The notes under the pieces were generated by a model. It did no database searches and was not told the origin of the DNA. It saw only the letters and a list, made by a program, of their open reading frames with translations. Below, in pieces: positions 1-8,134 of a stretch of 33,464 nt of DNA. The position numbers and the translations under genes were made by a program. Origin of the DNA: Candidatus Sumerlaeota bacterium (GTDB taxonomy: Bacteria; Sumerlaeota; Sumerlaeia; MWCT01; JAUWMI01). Numbering within the stretch: position 1 is the first letter of the stretch; each line of letters begins with the position of its first letter. The stretch is from the NCBI GenBank assembly GCA_030613245.1, contig JAUWMI010000047.1, forward strand, positions 1-33,464. Direction: 5' to 3'.

Positions 1-501
1 AGGCGATGAAGCAAACGTTGTAATCGCTGCGGCACATGAAACAAATGGCGAGAACCAGCGTCTGCACGTCCGATAAAGAATCAAAACGCCAGCGTACCCA
101 TACCAGACCCCTGCCAGCGAGATAGCCACACAGAAGAGAAATGCGTAGCGATCAACCGGGCCAGCAAGTCCCAGGATCTCTGCCAGGTGGGCAACCACGA
201 ATGCGACGAGCATAAATGGGGCAACGAGCAACGCAATACCCGGAGCATACACATTCTGCGTGTAGCCGTTTTGAGTCAACAGCGTTGCCATGCCAACCGA
301 GTATTGAACTTGATTGTTCGAGGCGAGCAGATCGTTTGCGAATCTCAGATCACCATCAAAGAGAGGCGATGAGAGGTAGGCGTAGTAGAAACAAGGATCG
401 CCTCCCGTGCCCATCCAGGGAGTGAATAGGAAAAGGAAGAGGAGAAAGTAAAGAGTGGTAAGAATCCAGATGGCTTGGCGATCGTTACATGTGGCTGGCA
501 T
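1..501 (-). CDS. GT39-like polytopic membrane glycosyltransferase, N-terminal part (runs off left edge)
   Basis: The minus strand is open from an ATG at 501 to the window edge: 167 codons with no stop, so only the N-terminus is visible. A short charged/polar N-terminus leads into a hydrophobic helix (residues about 8-27), then an extracytoplasmic loop with GGDPCFYYAYLSSPLFDGDL (residues 33-52), then two further membrane segments (about 88-107 and 122-145). The acidic 'GD..YYAYL.S..FDGDL.F.N' loop followed by 'Y.PG.ALL.APF' is the pattern I associate with the GT39/ArnT-like family of polyprenyl-phosphate-sugar-dependent transferases, which act at the outer face of the inner membrane. Substrate cannot be inferred. 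The start is the first ATG after the palindrome at 537-565; no strong Shine-Dalgarno is visible. It lies on the same strand as xylB, 125 bp downstream of it. The family call is moderately sure; the existence of the gene is very likely. Confidence 0.72.
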   Translation of the reverse strand, partial: MPATCNDRQAIWILTTLYFLLFLFLFTPWMGTGGDPCFYYAYLSSPLFDGDLRFANDLLASNNQVQYSVGMATLLTQNGYTQNVYAPGIALLVAPFMLVAFVVAHLAEILGLAGPVDRYAFLFCVAISLAGVWYGYAGVLILYRTCRRWFSPFVSCAAAITTFASSP

Positions 502-536
502 TCTCTTAGAAAGGTCTCGAAGTTTTTTGATATATT

Positions 537-565
537 GTAGGGGCAGTTCATGAACCTGCCTCTAC
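537..565. repeat. GTAGGGGC-type dispersed palindrome, copy 1
   Basis: An imperfect inverted repeat: GTAGGGGCA at the left and TGCCTCTAC at the right flank a GTTCATGAAC palindromic centre, with one unpaired base. It lies between xylB and the membrane-protein gene, both transcribed leftwards. It is one of six related copies in this window (see 10175, 14179, 31442, 31891 and 33292). It could fold in RNA and act as a transcription attenuator, but no T-run follows. Confidence 0.8.
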
Positions 566-626
566 CTATTCATCGTAAATAGATTCGAAATACTAACGGC
601 GCATTGGCACCCCTCGCGCCTGAACT

Positions 627-2156
627 TCAGCGTTCAATCCTGGCCACTTGCGCAAAGCTGCTCTTCAGTTGCTTATACAAGGAGCAGTATACGCGATAAT
701 AGCGGTCGTAGAGAGGCACGTGTGCGGTAATTGGGCTTATCCTGTCAGTGACGCGAATAATGCGTTCGGCAGCCTCTTTGAAGGTGCGAAACACACCAGT
801 TCCGACGCCGGCGATAATTGCTGCGCCGAACGCTGGCCCCTCGTCCACGTTAATCGTCACAACTTCGTGATTGAAGATGTCCGCTTGAATCTGGCGCCAC
901 AGCCGGCTTTTCGCTCCCCCGCCTGTTAGCCGAATCTCGCGGATTGGTACCCGCATTGCGCGGATGATTTCTAGCGAATCGCGCAACCCATAAACAACAC
1001 CTTCAAGCACTGCACGGATAACGTGCGCACGCGTGTGATGCGTGGTCACGCCAAACAGCACCCCTCGTGCGTTTGCATCCAAATGTGGTGTTCGTTCGCC
1101 TTGAAGATATGGCAGCCATATAAGCCCCCTGCTTCCTGCGGGAACTCGTTCGGCTTCTTTGCTAAAATAATCGTAGGCATCCCCGCCAGTGTAATTAGCC
1201 ATCGCCTTTTCGACAGCGCCAAAGTGATCGCGATACCATTTTAACGATAGCCCCGCAGCCTGCATCACTCCCATGAGATACCAGAGCATGGGAACTGAGT
1301 GGTTAAACGTATGCACGCGGCCCAAACGATCGCGCCGCACATTCTTTGTCGGCGCAATTACAGTGCCCGACGTCCCGATGCTCACTGCCACCAATCCCTC
1401 TTCAATGATGCCATTGCCCACGGCTGCACAGGTATTATCTGCACCTCCATACACAATGGGTAATCCGCTGGGAAGTCCGGTAGATCTTGCTGCCGAGGGT
1501 GTCAGTTTGCCAGCAATCTCAATGGATTCGTGTACGTTGGGGAGGAAATCGAGGGGAATGTCTAGCTTCTTGAGCAGTGCCATTGACCACGTACGTTTCG
1601 TGACATCAAGCATTAATGTTCCCGCAGCATCCGAGACCTCCATTCCCATGACGTCAGTCAGCCGATAGCGTACGTAATCTTTGGGCAGCAGAATTTTCGC
1701 AATCCGTTTATAATTTGCCGGCTCATGCTCGCGAACCCATTGAAGTTTAGGTAAGGTAAAGCCCTCAAGCGCAGGATTGCAGGTCAAGCGAATGAGCTGT
1801 GTTGCTCCAACGATGCGTGTGATGGACTGGCATTGCGCCGTAGTGCGCTGATCGCACCAGAGTATGGCAGGCCGAATCACGCGCGCCCTCTTGTCGAGAC
1901 AAACCAGACCGTGCATTTGGCCAGACAAGCTCAGCCCTTTCAGCGCTTTCAGGGAGATGCGCGCCTTTGCTGTCAGGTTTTGAAGCGTACGCACAGTCGC
2001 AGCCCACCAGTCTTCGGGATGCTGCTCAGCCCAACCGGGGCGAGGAAGCAAGAGAGGGAATTCCTGGAAATCAGTTGAAATGATTTTTCCACTCTCATTA
2101 ATAAGAACACCTTTCACGCCGGTCGTTCCCACGTCCAGACCAATAAGGTATCCCAT
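627..2156 (-). CDS. xylB: Xylulokinase (FGGY family)
   Basis: A 509-aa FGGY sugar kinase that phosphorylates D-xylulose to D-xylulose 5-phosphate for the pentose phosphate pathway. Visible motifs: N-terminal phosphate-binding GLDVGTTGVKG (residues 6-16), the xylulokinase-type SGQMHG (78-83), AILWCDQRT (97-105), GGADNTCAAVGNG with the probable catalytic base Asp240, SIGTSG (259-264), a C-terminal LPYLQGERTPH and the adenine-pocket LTGGGAKS. The SGQMHG motif favours xylulokinase over glycerol or ribulose kinase. The start is the ATG at 2156, preceded at 8 nt by AGGAGG; the frame stays open upstream into the MATE gene, but that extension is not protein-like. It sits 26 nt downstream of the MATE gene, so the two are probably cotranscribed. 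No xylose isomerase is in the window. Confidence 0.95.
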   Translation of the reverse strand: MGYLIGLDVGTTGVKGVLINESGKIISTDFQEFPLLLPRPGWAEQHPEDWWAATVRTLQNLTAKARISLKALKGLSLSGQMHGLVCLDKRARVIRPAILWCDQRTTAQCQSITRIVGATQLIRLTCNPALEGFTLPKLQWVREHEPANYKRIAKILLPKDYVRYRLTDVMGMEVSDAAGTLMLDVTKRTWSMALLKKLDIPLDFLPNVHESIEIAGKLTPSAARSTGLPSGLPIVYGGADNTCAAVGNGIIEEGLVAVSIGTSGTVIAPTKNVRRDRLGRVHTFNHSVPMLWYLMGVMQAAGLSLKWYRDHFGAVEKAMANYTGGDAYDYFSKEAERVPAGSRGLIWLPYLQGERTPHLDANARGVLFGVTTHHTRAHVIRAVLEGVVYGLRDSLEIIRAMRVPIREIRLTGGGAKSRLWRQIQADIFNHEVVTINVDEGPAFGAAIIAGVGTGVFRTFKEAAERIIRVTDRISPITAHVPLYDRYYRVYCSLYKQLKSSFAQVARIER

Positions 2157-2182
2157 CTGCGTAGCCTCCTGTGCGCTTCTAC

Positions 2183-3523
2183 TCAGATTTTCACGCGCTT
2201 CCAATCCCCACGGCGGAATTTTATCAACATGACGGACGCAAACAAGACAATATAGATAAGCAGGGCAAGCCAGGTGCCTAGTACGTTCAACTTCAACAGC
2301 ACGCCTAGAACATAAGCAGATGGCAGAAAGATAACCCAGTTGATTACAACTTCCACTAGCATGACGAAGCGAGTGAGTCCAGCACTTTGTAGGGCCTTGG
2401 AGAGAATGATGCCGCATGCGTCGAATATCTGAACTGCGCCAACGATTTTCAGCACCAGCGCACCAGAGTGTATGACGGCGGGATCCGAAATGTAGGCCTG
2501 CATAATAAGGCGACCAAAAAGAATATATACTATGCCCAGGGTTCCCATGCAAACGCACCCAAGTACGAGCGAGGCCCACGTTGCCTGTTCAGCCTGACGA
2601 GGTTCACCAGCGCCCATGCGCTGACCCAGCAGCGTTGCAGCAGCTACGCCAAATCCTATGGCTGGCATAAAGCTAAACATCAGTATTTCCAGAACAATGT
2701 TGCTCGTTGCTAACGCCTCCACTCCTATCGCCTCGTTAATGTAGAGAAAGATAAGAAATCCAAGATGAACAAAAAATCCCTGAATTGCCATCGGTGCTGA
2801 TAGCTTGACCAAAGCCTTGATAATTCCTATATCTACGTTCCCTTTGCGAAAGATCTTATACTGTCGGGTATAGTGTGCGGTGAGCGTATAAGTGATGATA
2901 AGCAGAGCCATAAGAATTACTGCCAGACTGGAGCCTAGCGCCGCACCAGCCACGCCCATGCGCGGTGCACCGAATTTTCCAAAGATTAGCATATAGTTGA
3001 ATAGAACGTTCGCGGCGTTGGCGATCACCATGCATACCATTGGCACTTTGGGTTTGCCGATGCCGTAGTAAAAACCGTTGAGACCAAAGACCAGCATGGA
3101 AAAGGGAAGCCCGATCAGGCGGTATTGTAAGTAGCCAATCCCGAGGGTACGCACCGTTGCATTCTGCGGACTTATCAGTCGGGGTGTAAAGTTGTACATT
3201 AGAGCAAAAAAGGTGATGCCCAGAATCACGCCCAATGCTATTGCGGTGCAGCATGTCTGGCCGCACTGCTCAAATTGCTTCTCCCCGAACCGCCGGGCAA
3301 CTATCGCTTGCGTTCCCGTTTCCAGCGCCTTGAACGTCAGATACACGACCAGAAACACCCAGCTCGCCAGCCCGGCTGCAGCAACGGCTTCTTTGCCCAG
3401 CCGGCCCACCATGATAATATCCACATTCGCCATGATTGTAACGGACAACATCGAAAAAATTATGGGGTAGGCCAGCTGCAGGACTTCTCTATATAGCTTT
3501 TTATCTCTGGGCCAGTTGATCAT
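2183..3523 (-). CDS. MATE-family multidrug/toxin efflux transporter
   Basis: A 446-aa integral membrane protein with about 12 hydrophobic segments in two homologous halves, the normal MATE size. The start MINWPRDKKLYREVLQLAYP then PIIFSML, followed by VDIIMVGRLG (residues 35-44), is typical of MATE/NorM transporters. Other family-like stretches are GTQAIVARRFGE in the first half and GVAAATLLGQRMGAG opening the second half. Members use Na+ or H+ gradients to export cationic drugs, metabolites or, in MOP relatives, lipid-linked material; substrate is not predictable here. An AAAGGAA ribosome site precedes the ATG. It is the upstream gene of a likely two-gene unit with xylB (26-nt spacing); the functional link with a sugar kinase is unclear. 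Confidence 0.92.
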   Translation of the reverse strand: MINWPRDKKLYREVLQLAYPIIFSMLSVTIMANVDIIMVGRLGKEAVAAAGLASWVFLVVYLTFKALETGTQAIVARRFGEKQFEQCGQTCCTAIALGVILGITFFALMYNFTPRLISPQNATVRTLGIGYLQYRLIGLPFSMLVFGLNGFYYGIGKPKVPMVCMVIANAANVLFNYMLIFGKFGAPRMGVAGAALGSSLAVILMALLIITYTLTAHYTRQYKIFRKGNVDIGIIKALVKLSAPMAIQGFFVHLGFLIFLYINEAIGVEALATSNIVLEILMFSFMPAIGFGVAAATLLGQRMGAGEPRQAEQATWASLVLGCVCMGTLGIVYILFGRLIMQAYISDPAVIHSGALVLKIVGAVQIFDACGIILSKALQSAGLTRFVMLVEVVINWVIFLPSAYVLGVLLKLNVLGTWLALLIYIVLFASVMLIKFRRGDWKRVKI

Positions 3524-3640
3524 AGCATTCCTTTGTGGCGTAATAGGCTTTGGGCGATTGATGGCTCCACGTGTGGAAGCATTCGATGCTCACAAGAAAT
3601 TCGGGGAGCCAACTTGACGGGCCTGAAGAGCGGCAGCACG

Positions 3641-5128
3641 CTACCGATTTTGGATAATGCCTTCGTCGGCACAACTATAGTAGCGCTTTGCTCCGATTAT
3701 GATGTGATCAAGCAGGCGAATCCCAATAAGATCCCCAACCTCTTTGAGCCGGTGGGTGATCGCAATATCGTCTTGGCTGGGTTTAGGATCACCACTTGGA
3801 TGATTATGTACAAAAATGACGGCAGCCGCCGATTCTTTAATCGCTTCCTTGAAGACCTCGCGCGGATGCACCAGGCTGCTGGAGAGATTGCCTTTCGAGA
3901 TCATGATTTCCTTGATGACCTGGTTTTTGGTGTTCACGAGCAGCATAAAGAATGTCTCTTGCCTGATGTTGACGAAGCGCAGACGATAGCTTTTGTATAT
4001 ATCCATGCTACAAGTGATTTTCTGATCAGAAGCAATAGGGCGGTTAAGCAAACGTTTGCCCAGCTCAAGCGCCGCTTTAATCTCAATCGCCTTGGCCTCG
4101 CCTATTCCTTTGATGCTGCATATCTCAGTGAGCGACGTGTTGTCCAGTCCTTCAAGATCCTTGAACTTTTGCAGCAGACGTCTTCCCAGATCAATGGCCG
4201 ACGTCTCCCCTGTGCCGGCCCGGAGAATGATTGACAAAAGTTCCGCATTACTCAGCTTGAGTGCCCCGAATTTTTTATATTTTTCTCGCGGCCGATCATC
4301 CTCTGCCCATTCCTTAATCGGTACACGTGGCACTCTGGCCGGCGCCGCCTGATAGCGATGGTACGCACAGTAAGCCGCCGCAACGCAGCGAGGACAGCGC
4401 GGCTTGCGAATGCAGATCGCAAGCCCAGGCACTTCGCTTCGTTCTGCTCCACTATACAGCCCGAGCATACGATTCATACTGAGCAGCGATTCTCCGGTGA
4501 GCTGCGCCACCTTGTCGCACACACGGAAAAACTCCTGATAGCACGCTGCGGATTTTCCTTTGCTCGGAATCCATCCCAGGCGATACAAGAACTGCTGGCG
4601 GGCATGGTCGGGAACCACCACAGGATAGTTGATCGCCTGGAGGAACTTGTACGCCCGCAACCCATGCAAGAGGGAAAACTGCTCCTCCAGAAATGCAACG
4701 GCTGCTACCAGAGTTGCACAGCTGCGCAGCCGTGCTCCGAAGCTGTTATCCACAGACCCGGATGTCTGAGCAAAACTATCGAATCTCTCAAACTCACGCT
4801 TTAGCGCTTCCCGCTTCGGCATTGGAAGCGATTGATAAAGCACATCCACGTGCTCACTGACTACCGATTCGTCGAGAACATCCGGTGTGTTGCCAGATGG
4901 CTCCTCAATGGAAGAGAAGATCTTACGCAGTTTGCGCTTTCCCGACGATGTCTGGTCGTTAATATTTAATACTGTTGCGAGAAACTGCGTCTTGTAAAAC
5001 GAAAGCGCTCGATCCTCGAAACTTGTTTCTTTCAGCCGGATCAGCTCTGGCTCCAATAAGGGTGCTTGCTGAAGCAGGTATTCCTTGAGCTTTTCGATCA
5101 CGTCTATGGCCTGAATTTCGTCAAGCAT
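3641..5128 (-). CDS. radC: RadC JAMM-domain protein fused to an endonuclease III-like Fe-S domain
   Basis: A 495-aa protein, about twice normal RadC length. Residues 268-495 are a complete RadC: WAEDDRPREK and SNAELLSIILRAGTG, a helix-hairpin-helix (IKGIGEAKA, 339-347), then a JAB/JAMM metalloprotease-like fold with HNHPSGDPKPSQDD (His441, His443, Asp454). Residues 1-260 resemble an HhH-GPD DNA glycosylase: helical, a hairpin-like LHGLRAYKFL (154-163), VVVPDHARQQFLYRLGW (170-186), where Asp174 matches the endonuclease III catalytic Asp position, and a terminal C-x5-C-x2-C-x5-C cluster (Cys239, 245, 248, 254) like the [4Fe-4S] loop of Nth/MutY. The usual catalytic Lys of LPGVGRKTA is not clearly conserved. 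RadC's in vivo role is unsettled. The start ATG has GAGGAA about 9 nt upstream. The gene is divergent from the transporter operon. Confidence 0.9.
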   Translation of the reverse strand: MLDEIQAIDVIEKLKEYLLQQAPLLEPELIRLKETSFEDRALSFYKTQFLATVLNINDQTSSGKRKLRKIFSSIEEPSGNTPDVLDESVVSEHVDVLYQSLPMPKREALKREFERFDSFAQTSGSVDNSFGARLRSCATLVAAVAFLEEQFSLLHGLRAYKFLQAINYPVVVPDHARQQFLYRLGWIPSKGKSAACYQEFFRVCDKVAQLTGESLLSMNRMLGLYSGAERSEVPGLAICIRKPRCPRCVAAAYCAYHRYQAAPARVPRVPIKEWAEDDRPREKYKKFGALKLSNAELLSIILRAGTGETSAIDLGRRLLQKFKDLEGLDNTSLTEICSIKGIGEAKAIEIKAALELGKRLLNRPIASDQKITCSMDIYKSYRLRFVNIRQETFFMLLVNTKNQVIKEIMISKGNLSSSLVHPREVFKEAIKESAAAVIFVHNHPSGDPKPSQDDIAITHRLKEVGDLIGIRLLDHIIIGAKRYYSCADEGIIQNR

Positions 5129-5449
5129 TCCTGCTCTTCCTCACAGGAGAAGCTAATCGAGACCCTTTATGATAGCAAGCAGCGACACAGGGATTAAAGG
5201 GTTTTCCTGCTACTAATTCAAGCTTTTTTCGCTCCCCCCAAAAACCTTATAGCAAAGCCATGCCTTGTTGTACACAATGCGCGATATTTAACAAAATTCT
5301 GCGGGACTTCCCTCATATCTCTTGACAAGCGTCCCTCTGTTCTCAATATTGCTTTTGCCTTTCTTTGGGCTACTGGCCTAAGTTTCATTGGCCATTGCCG
5401 GTCCAAGCCATTTCCTTTGACCTTGCTGCAACGGGGAGAGCATCGTCAT
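5129..5449. other. Divergent intergenic region between radC and the transporter operon
   Basis: About 320 bp without a credible gene. It holds the radC ribosome site at its left end, a sigma70-like promoter for the plus-strand operon (separate entry), and on the minus strand a possible extended -10 (TGCTATCAT, -10 at 5169-5174) for radC with no good -35. No repeats or RNA structures were recognised. Confidence 0.5.
5322..5350 (+). promoter_or_regulatory. Putative sigma70-type promoter of the 5450-9550 operon
   Basis: A perfect -35 TTGACA (5322-5327), a 17-nt spacer and AATATT (5345-5350, 4 of 6 matches to TATAAT). It lies about 100 bp upstream of the transporter start in an otherwise gene-free divergent region. 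The -10 is weak, so this is an inference from sequence only. Confidence 0.45.
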
Positions 5450-7222
5450 ATGCTGGTACAGTTTCTAGACTATTTACCTGGCATGATCATGATCTTTATC
5501 TTTTTGGTCATGATGGTGCTCATGTACCTGCGAAAAATTTCTGCATTGCTCGCGCTTCCGCTCATGGCACTGCTCTTTTCGCTGGTTGGCATTGTGGATT
5601 ATAGCCAGTTTTTCCATATCATGGCCAAGGAGATGGGGTGGGCCGCTTTCCATACGTTTTGTTTACATGGAGGCATTGGTGCAGCCCTGGTCTTAGGATT
5701 GGCTGTGCTCGCTGGTCGGCAGCTTGTTAAGGTCCACATCGTGGTGCTCGGTTGTTTGGTGATTCTGGGTGGGTTGATTTTGCTCAACTTTGAGGCAATA
5801 GGACGCCTGCTCAGTCTTGCGGTAATTGGTAAGCTGCTTGGCGCTGCGCAAGCGCATGAAATTGTTGATACGGTGATTCACGACGGCGCATTGAAGCTGC
5901 ACGACGCATACACGGTGGCCATATTCGGGGGTATACTGGCTGTCCTCGTCCGTGAGAAGAAGATTGCGGAGACATTTATCAAGTATGCGGCGGAACTGGC
6001 AGGTGATAATCCGTTTGTTGTAGGTATGGTGATGATGTTCGTCACCTTCGTGCTGTTCACTACGTTGGGCGGATTAGGCGCGATTATTATGGTCGGCACG
6101 ATCATTCTCCCCATCATGCTCTCGCTCGGAATTCCTGCCCTGGTGGCTGCGGGTATTTTTCTGGTCGGTATATGTGCTGGGGGAACCTTCAACCCGGGCA
6201 ACTGGGCCCTTTATGAAAGTTCACTGGGCATCGCCCGCGAGAAGGTCCAGACCTTTGCACTTCTCATTATCGTGCTCTATTTGGTAACCGGCATGATCTT
6301 TATAGGCCTGAACCTGTTAACCAGAAGACGGCGGCACTACTGGAGCGTGGCCTCCAAGGCCAGGCTCGAAGAACCGGCAAGGCGTGCGCCGCTCATCTCC
6401 CTCTTGTCTCCTGTGATTCCGATCATCCTCGTGTTCAAACTCACGAACTTCTCGAACCTGTTCAGCTATATAAAAGGCTACGCCCTGTGGCTGGACCAGG
6501 CGATTGAAATTTTCACACGCTTTGCTACGTTCTGGGATCTCAACATCGGGGCCTGGGATTTTATTCCGGCATTCATCGCTGGCCTTGCATTTTGTCTGAT
6601 TACCACTTGGGAAAAAGACAATATCAAAATCCTGACGAAATCTGCGATTGAAGGGGCCGAAAGCGTCATGCCTGCTGTACTCCTCATGTTCGGCATCGGA
6701 ATGCTGTTGCAGGCCGTGCGCCACCCGGACGTCTCAGTCCACCTCACGCCGATTGTAAAGCAGTTTATTCCCTCTGGCCCGCTGCTCTATATAATCGGGT
6801 TTGGTCTGTGCGCCCCGCTTGCCCTATATCGCGGCCCGCTGAATATCTGGGGCCTTGGACTGGGCATTGCCGCCTTGTTTCTTGATTCCGGGCGCTTGTC
6901 TGCTCCCCTGGTTATGGGTGTATTCATGTCGGTCGGTGCGATTCAGGGTGTGTGCGATCCAACCAACACTCACAACGTCTGGATCGCTTCCTATCTTAGT
7001 GAAGATGTGATCAGGATTATGAAAAAGATGCTCCCGTTTATCTGGGTTCTGGCCTTCGCAGGATTGTTCGTGTCAAGTCTGATTTTCTATAAAGATTTTA
7101 CCCCGCATCAAAAGTCAGCTCTGACGTCGCAAGATGCACCGGCCAGCCAGATAATCTCTTCTTCCCATCCAACAGGCGTTAGTACACAGATGGAGTATCT
7201 ACCCGATTCATCGCGCATATGA
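5450..7222 (+). CDS. Ion-transporter-superfamily permease (DcuC/CitM-like), substrate unknown
   Basis: A 590-aa, strongly hydrophobic protein with about 14 membrane segments. It carries the conserved half-repeat signature of the IT superfamily: TTLGGLGAIIMVGTIILPIM (residues 204-223) followed by LVGICAGGTFNPGNWALYES (238-257), and an equivalent second-half stretch ending in GVCDPTNTHN. These hairpins bind anionic substrates and Na+ or H+ in citrate, C4-dicarboxylate and related transporters. I cannot tell the substrate. The start chosen is the ATG at 5450 (GGGGAG upstream); a TTG at 5417 would add 11 residues but has no ribosome site. It is followed after 13 nt by panC and then an antiporter, so it probably heads a three-gene operon. 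The C-terminal 40 residues are polar and poorly structured. Confidence 0.78.
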   Translation: MLVQFLDYLPGMIMIFIFLVMMVLMYLRKISALLALPLMALLFSLVGIVDYSQFFHIMAKEMGWAAFHTFCLHGGIGAALVLGLAVLAGRQLVKVHIVVLGCLVILGGLILLNFEAIGRLLSLAVIGKLLGAAQAHEIVDTVIHDGALKLHDAYTVAIFGGILAVLVREKKIAETFIKYAAELAGDNPFVVGMVMMFVTFVLFTTLGGLGAIIMVGTIILPIMLSLGIPALVAAGIFLVGICAGGTFNPGNWALYESSLGIAREKVQTFALLIIVLYLVTGMIFIGLNLLTRRRRHYWSVASKARLEEPARRAPLISLLSPVIPIILVFKLTNFSNLFSYIKGYALWLDQAIEIFTRFATFWDLNIGAWDFIPAFIAGLAFCLITTWEKDNIKILTKSAIEGAESVMPAVLLMFGIGMLLQAVRHPDVSVHLTPIVKQFIPSGPLLYIIGFGLCAPLALYRGPLNIWGLGLGIAALFLDSGRLSAPLVMGVFMSVGAIQGVCDPTNTHNVWIASYLSEDVIRIMKKMLPFIWVLAFAGLFVSSLIFYKDFTPHQKSALTSQDAPASQIISSSHPTGVSTQMEYLPDSSRI

Positions 7223-7235
7223 GGTTAGGCAAGAG

Positions 7236-8078
7236 ATGGAAATCATTACTGCCGTGGAGGCACTGAAGACGCAATCAAGGCAATGGCGCTCGAAAGGAAA
7301 AACGATTGTGCTTGTGCCGACCATGGGGTATTTTCACGAGGGCCATCTCTCGCTGATACGCGAGGGACGCCGCCAGGGTGACATTCTTGTGGTTAGCCTC
7401 TTTGTCAATCCTACTCAATTTGCTCCGAGTGAAGATTTTGACACGTATCCGAAGGATTTTGAGCGCGATCGCAGATTAGCCGAACAAATTGGCGTGGATG
7501 TCATATTCTATCCCGACAATAACGAGATGTATCCATCAGAGTATAAGACGTACATTGAGGTGAGTGAATTGGGACGTAAGCTATGCGGCGTGTCACGGCC
7601 AACATTTTTTCGCGGCGTTACAACCGTAGTGCTCAAACTCTTTACTATTGTGCAGCCGCATGTCGTGCTCTTTGGCTGGAAGGATGCTCAGCAATTTATC
7701 ATTATCCAGCGGATGGTAGAAGACCTTAACCTTGACGTACAGCTTATTGGCATGCCAATCGTTCGTGAACCCGACGGATTGGCTATGAGCTCTCGCAATG
7801 CCTACCTGAGTTCGCAGGAGCGAAAAGAGGCAACAGTGCTCTACTCGGCGCTCCAGAAGGTGCAATCGCTCATTGGCGAAGGAGTCACTGAGGCCGCACA
7901 ACTGCGGAGTGAGATGGAGACTATTGTGCGAAGCGCCCCGTCGGTACGCATTGATTATATTCACATAGTTTCGCTGCACGATCTCCAGCAACTTGATCAC
8001 GTGGAGCATGGGAAAACGCTCATTGGCCTCGCTGTGTTTATCGGGAATACGCGTTTAATTGATAATATTCGTGTGTAG
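7236..8078 (+). CDS. panC: Pantothenate synthetase
   Basis: A 280-aa cytoplasmic enzyme that joins pantoate and beta-alanine with ATP to make pantothenate, the last step before coenzyme A synthesis. The family hallmarks are present in order: VPTMGYFHEGH (residues 27-37, with the nucleotide-binding HxGH-like His34 and His37), LFVNPTQFAPSEDF, CGVSRPTFFRGVTTVV, LFGWKDAQQ (145-153) and REPDGLAMSSRNAYLS (177-192). Two positions differ from the usual consensus: the FGEKD Glu is Trp148 and the RPGHF Gly-His is Thr-Phe. The length is normal. The start codon follows the transporter stop by 13 nt, with an AGG about 9 nt upstream, so translation is probably coupled. No panB or panD is in the window. Confidence 0.96.
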   Translation: MEIITAVEALKTQSRQWRSKGKTIVLVPTMGYFHEGHLSLIREGRRQGDILVVSLFVNPTQFAPSEDFDTYPKDFERDRRLAEQIGVDVIFYPDNNEMYPSEYKTYIEVSELGRKLCGVSRPTFFRGVTTVVLKLFTIVQPHVVLFGWKDAQQFIIIQRMVEDLNLDVQLIGMPIVREPDGLAMSSRNAYLSSQERKEATVLYSALQKVQSLIGEGVTEAAQLRSEMETIVRSAPSVRIDYIHIVSLHDLQQLDHVEHGKTLIGLAVFIGNTRLIDNIRV

Positions 8079-8134
8079 GTTGCCGGATGGTCGGCACGCC
8101 GCATATTGTGCCTGAAAGGAACGAAAGCAAAACT

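Noticed and set aside
2157-2579. N-terminal extension of xylulokinase to about 650 residues
   Set aside because: The extra 141 residues overlap the MATE gene in another frame and are Arg/Cys/His-rich; the ATG at 2156 has an AGGAGG site and starts exactly at the kinase fold.
3533-4234. A 233-codon plus-strand ORF
   Set aside because: It is opposite the well-supported radC coding sequence and shows no domain.
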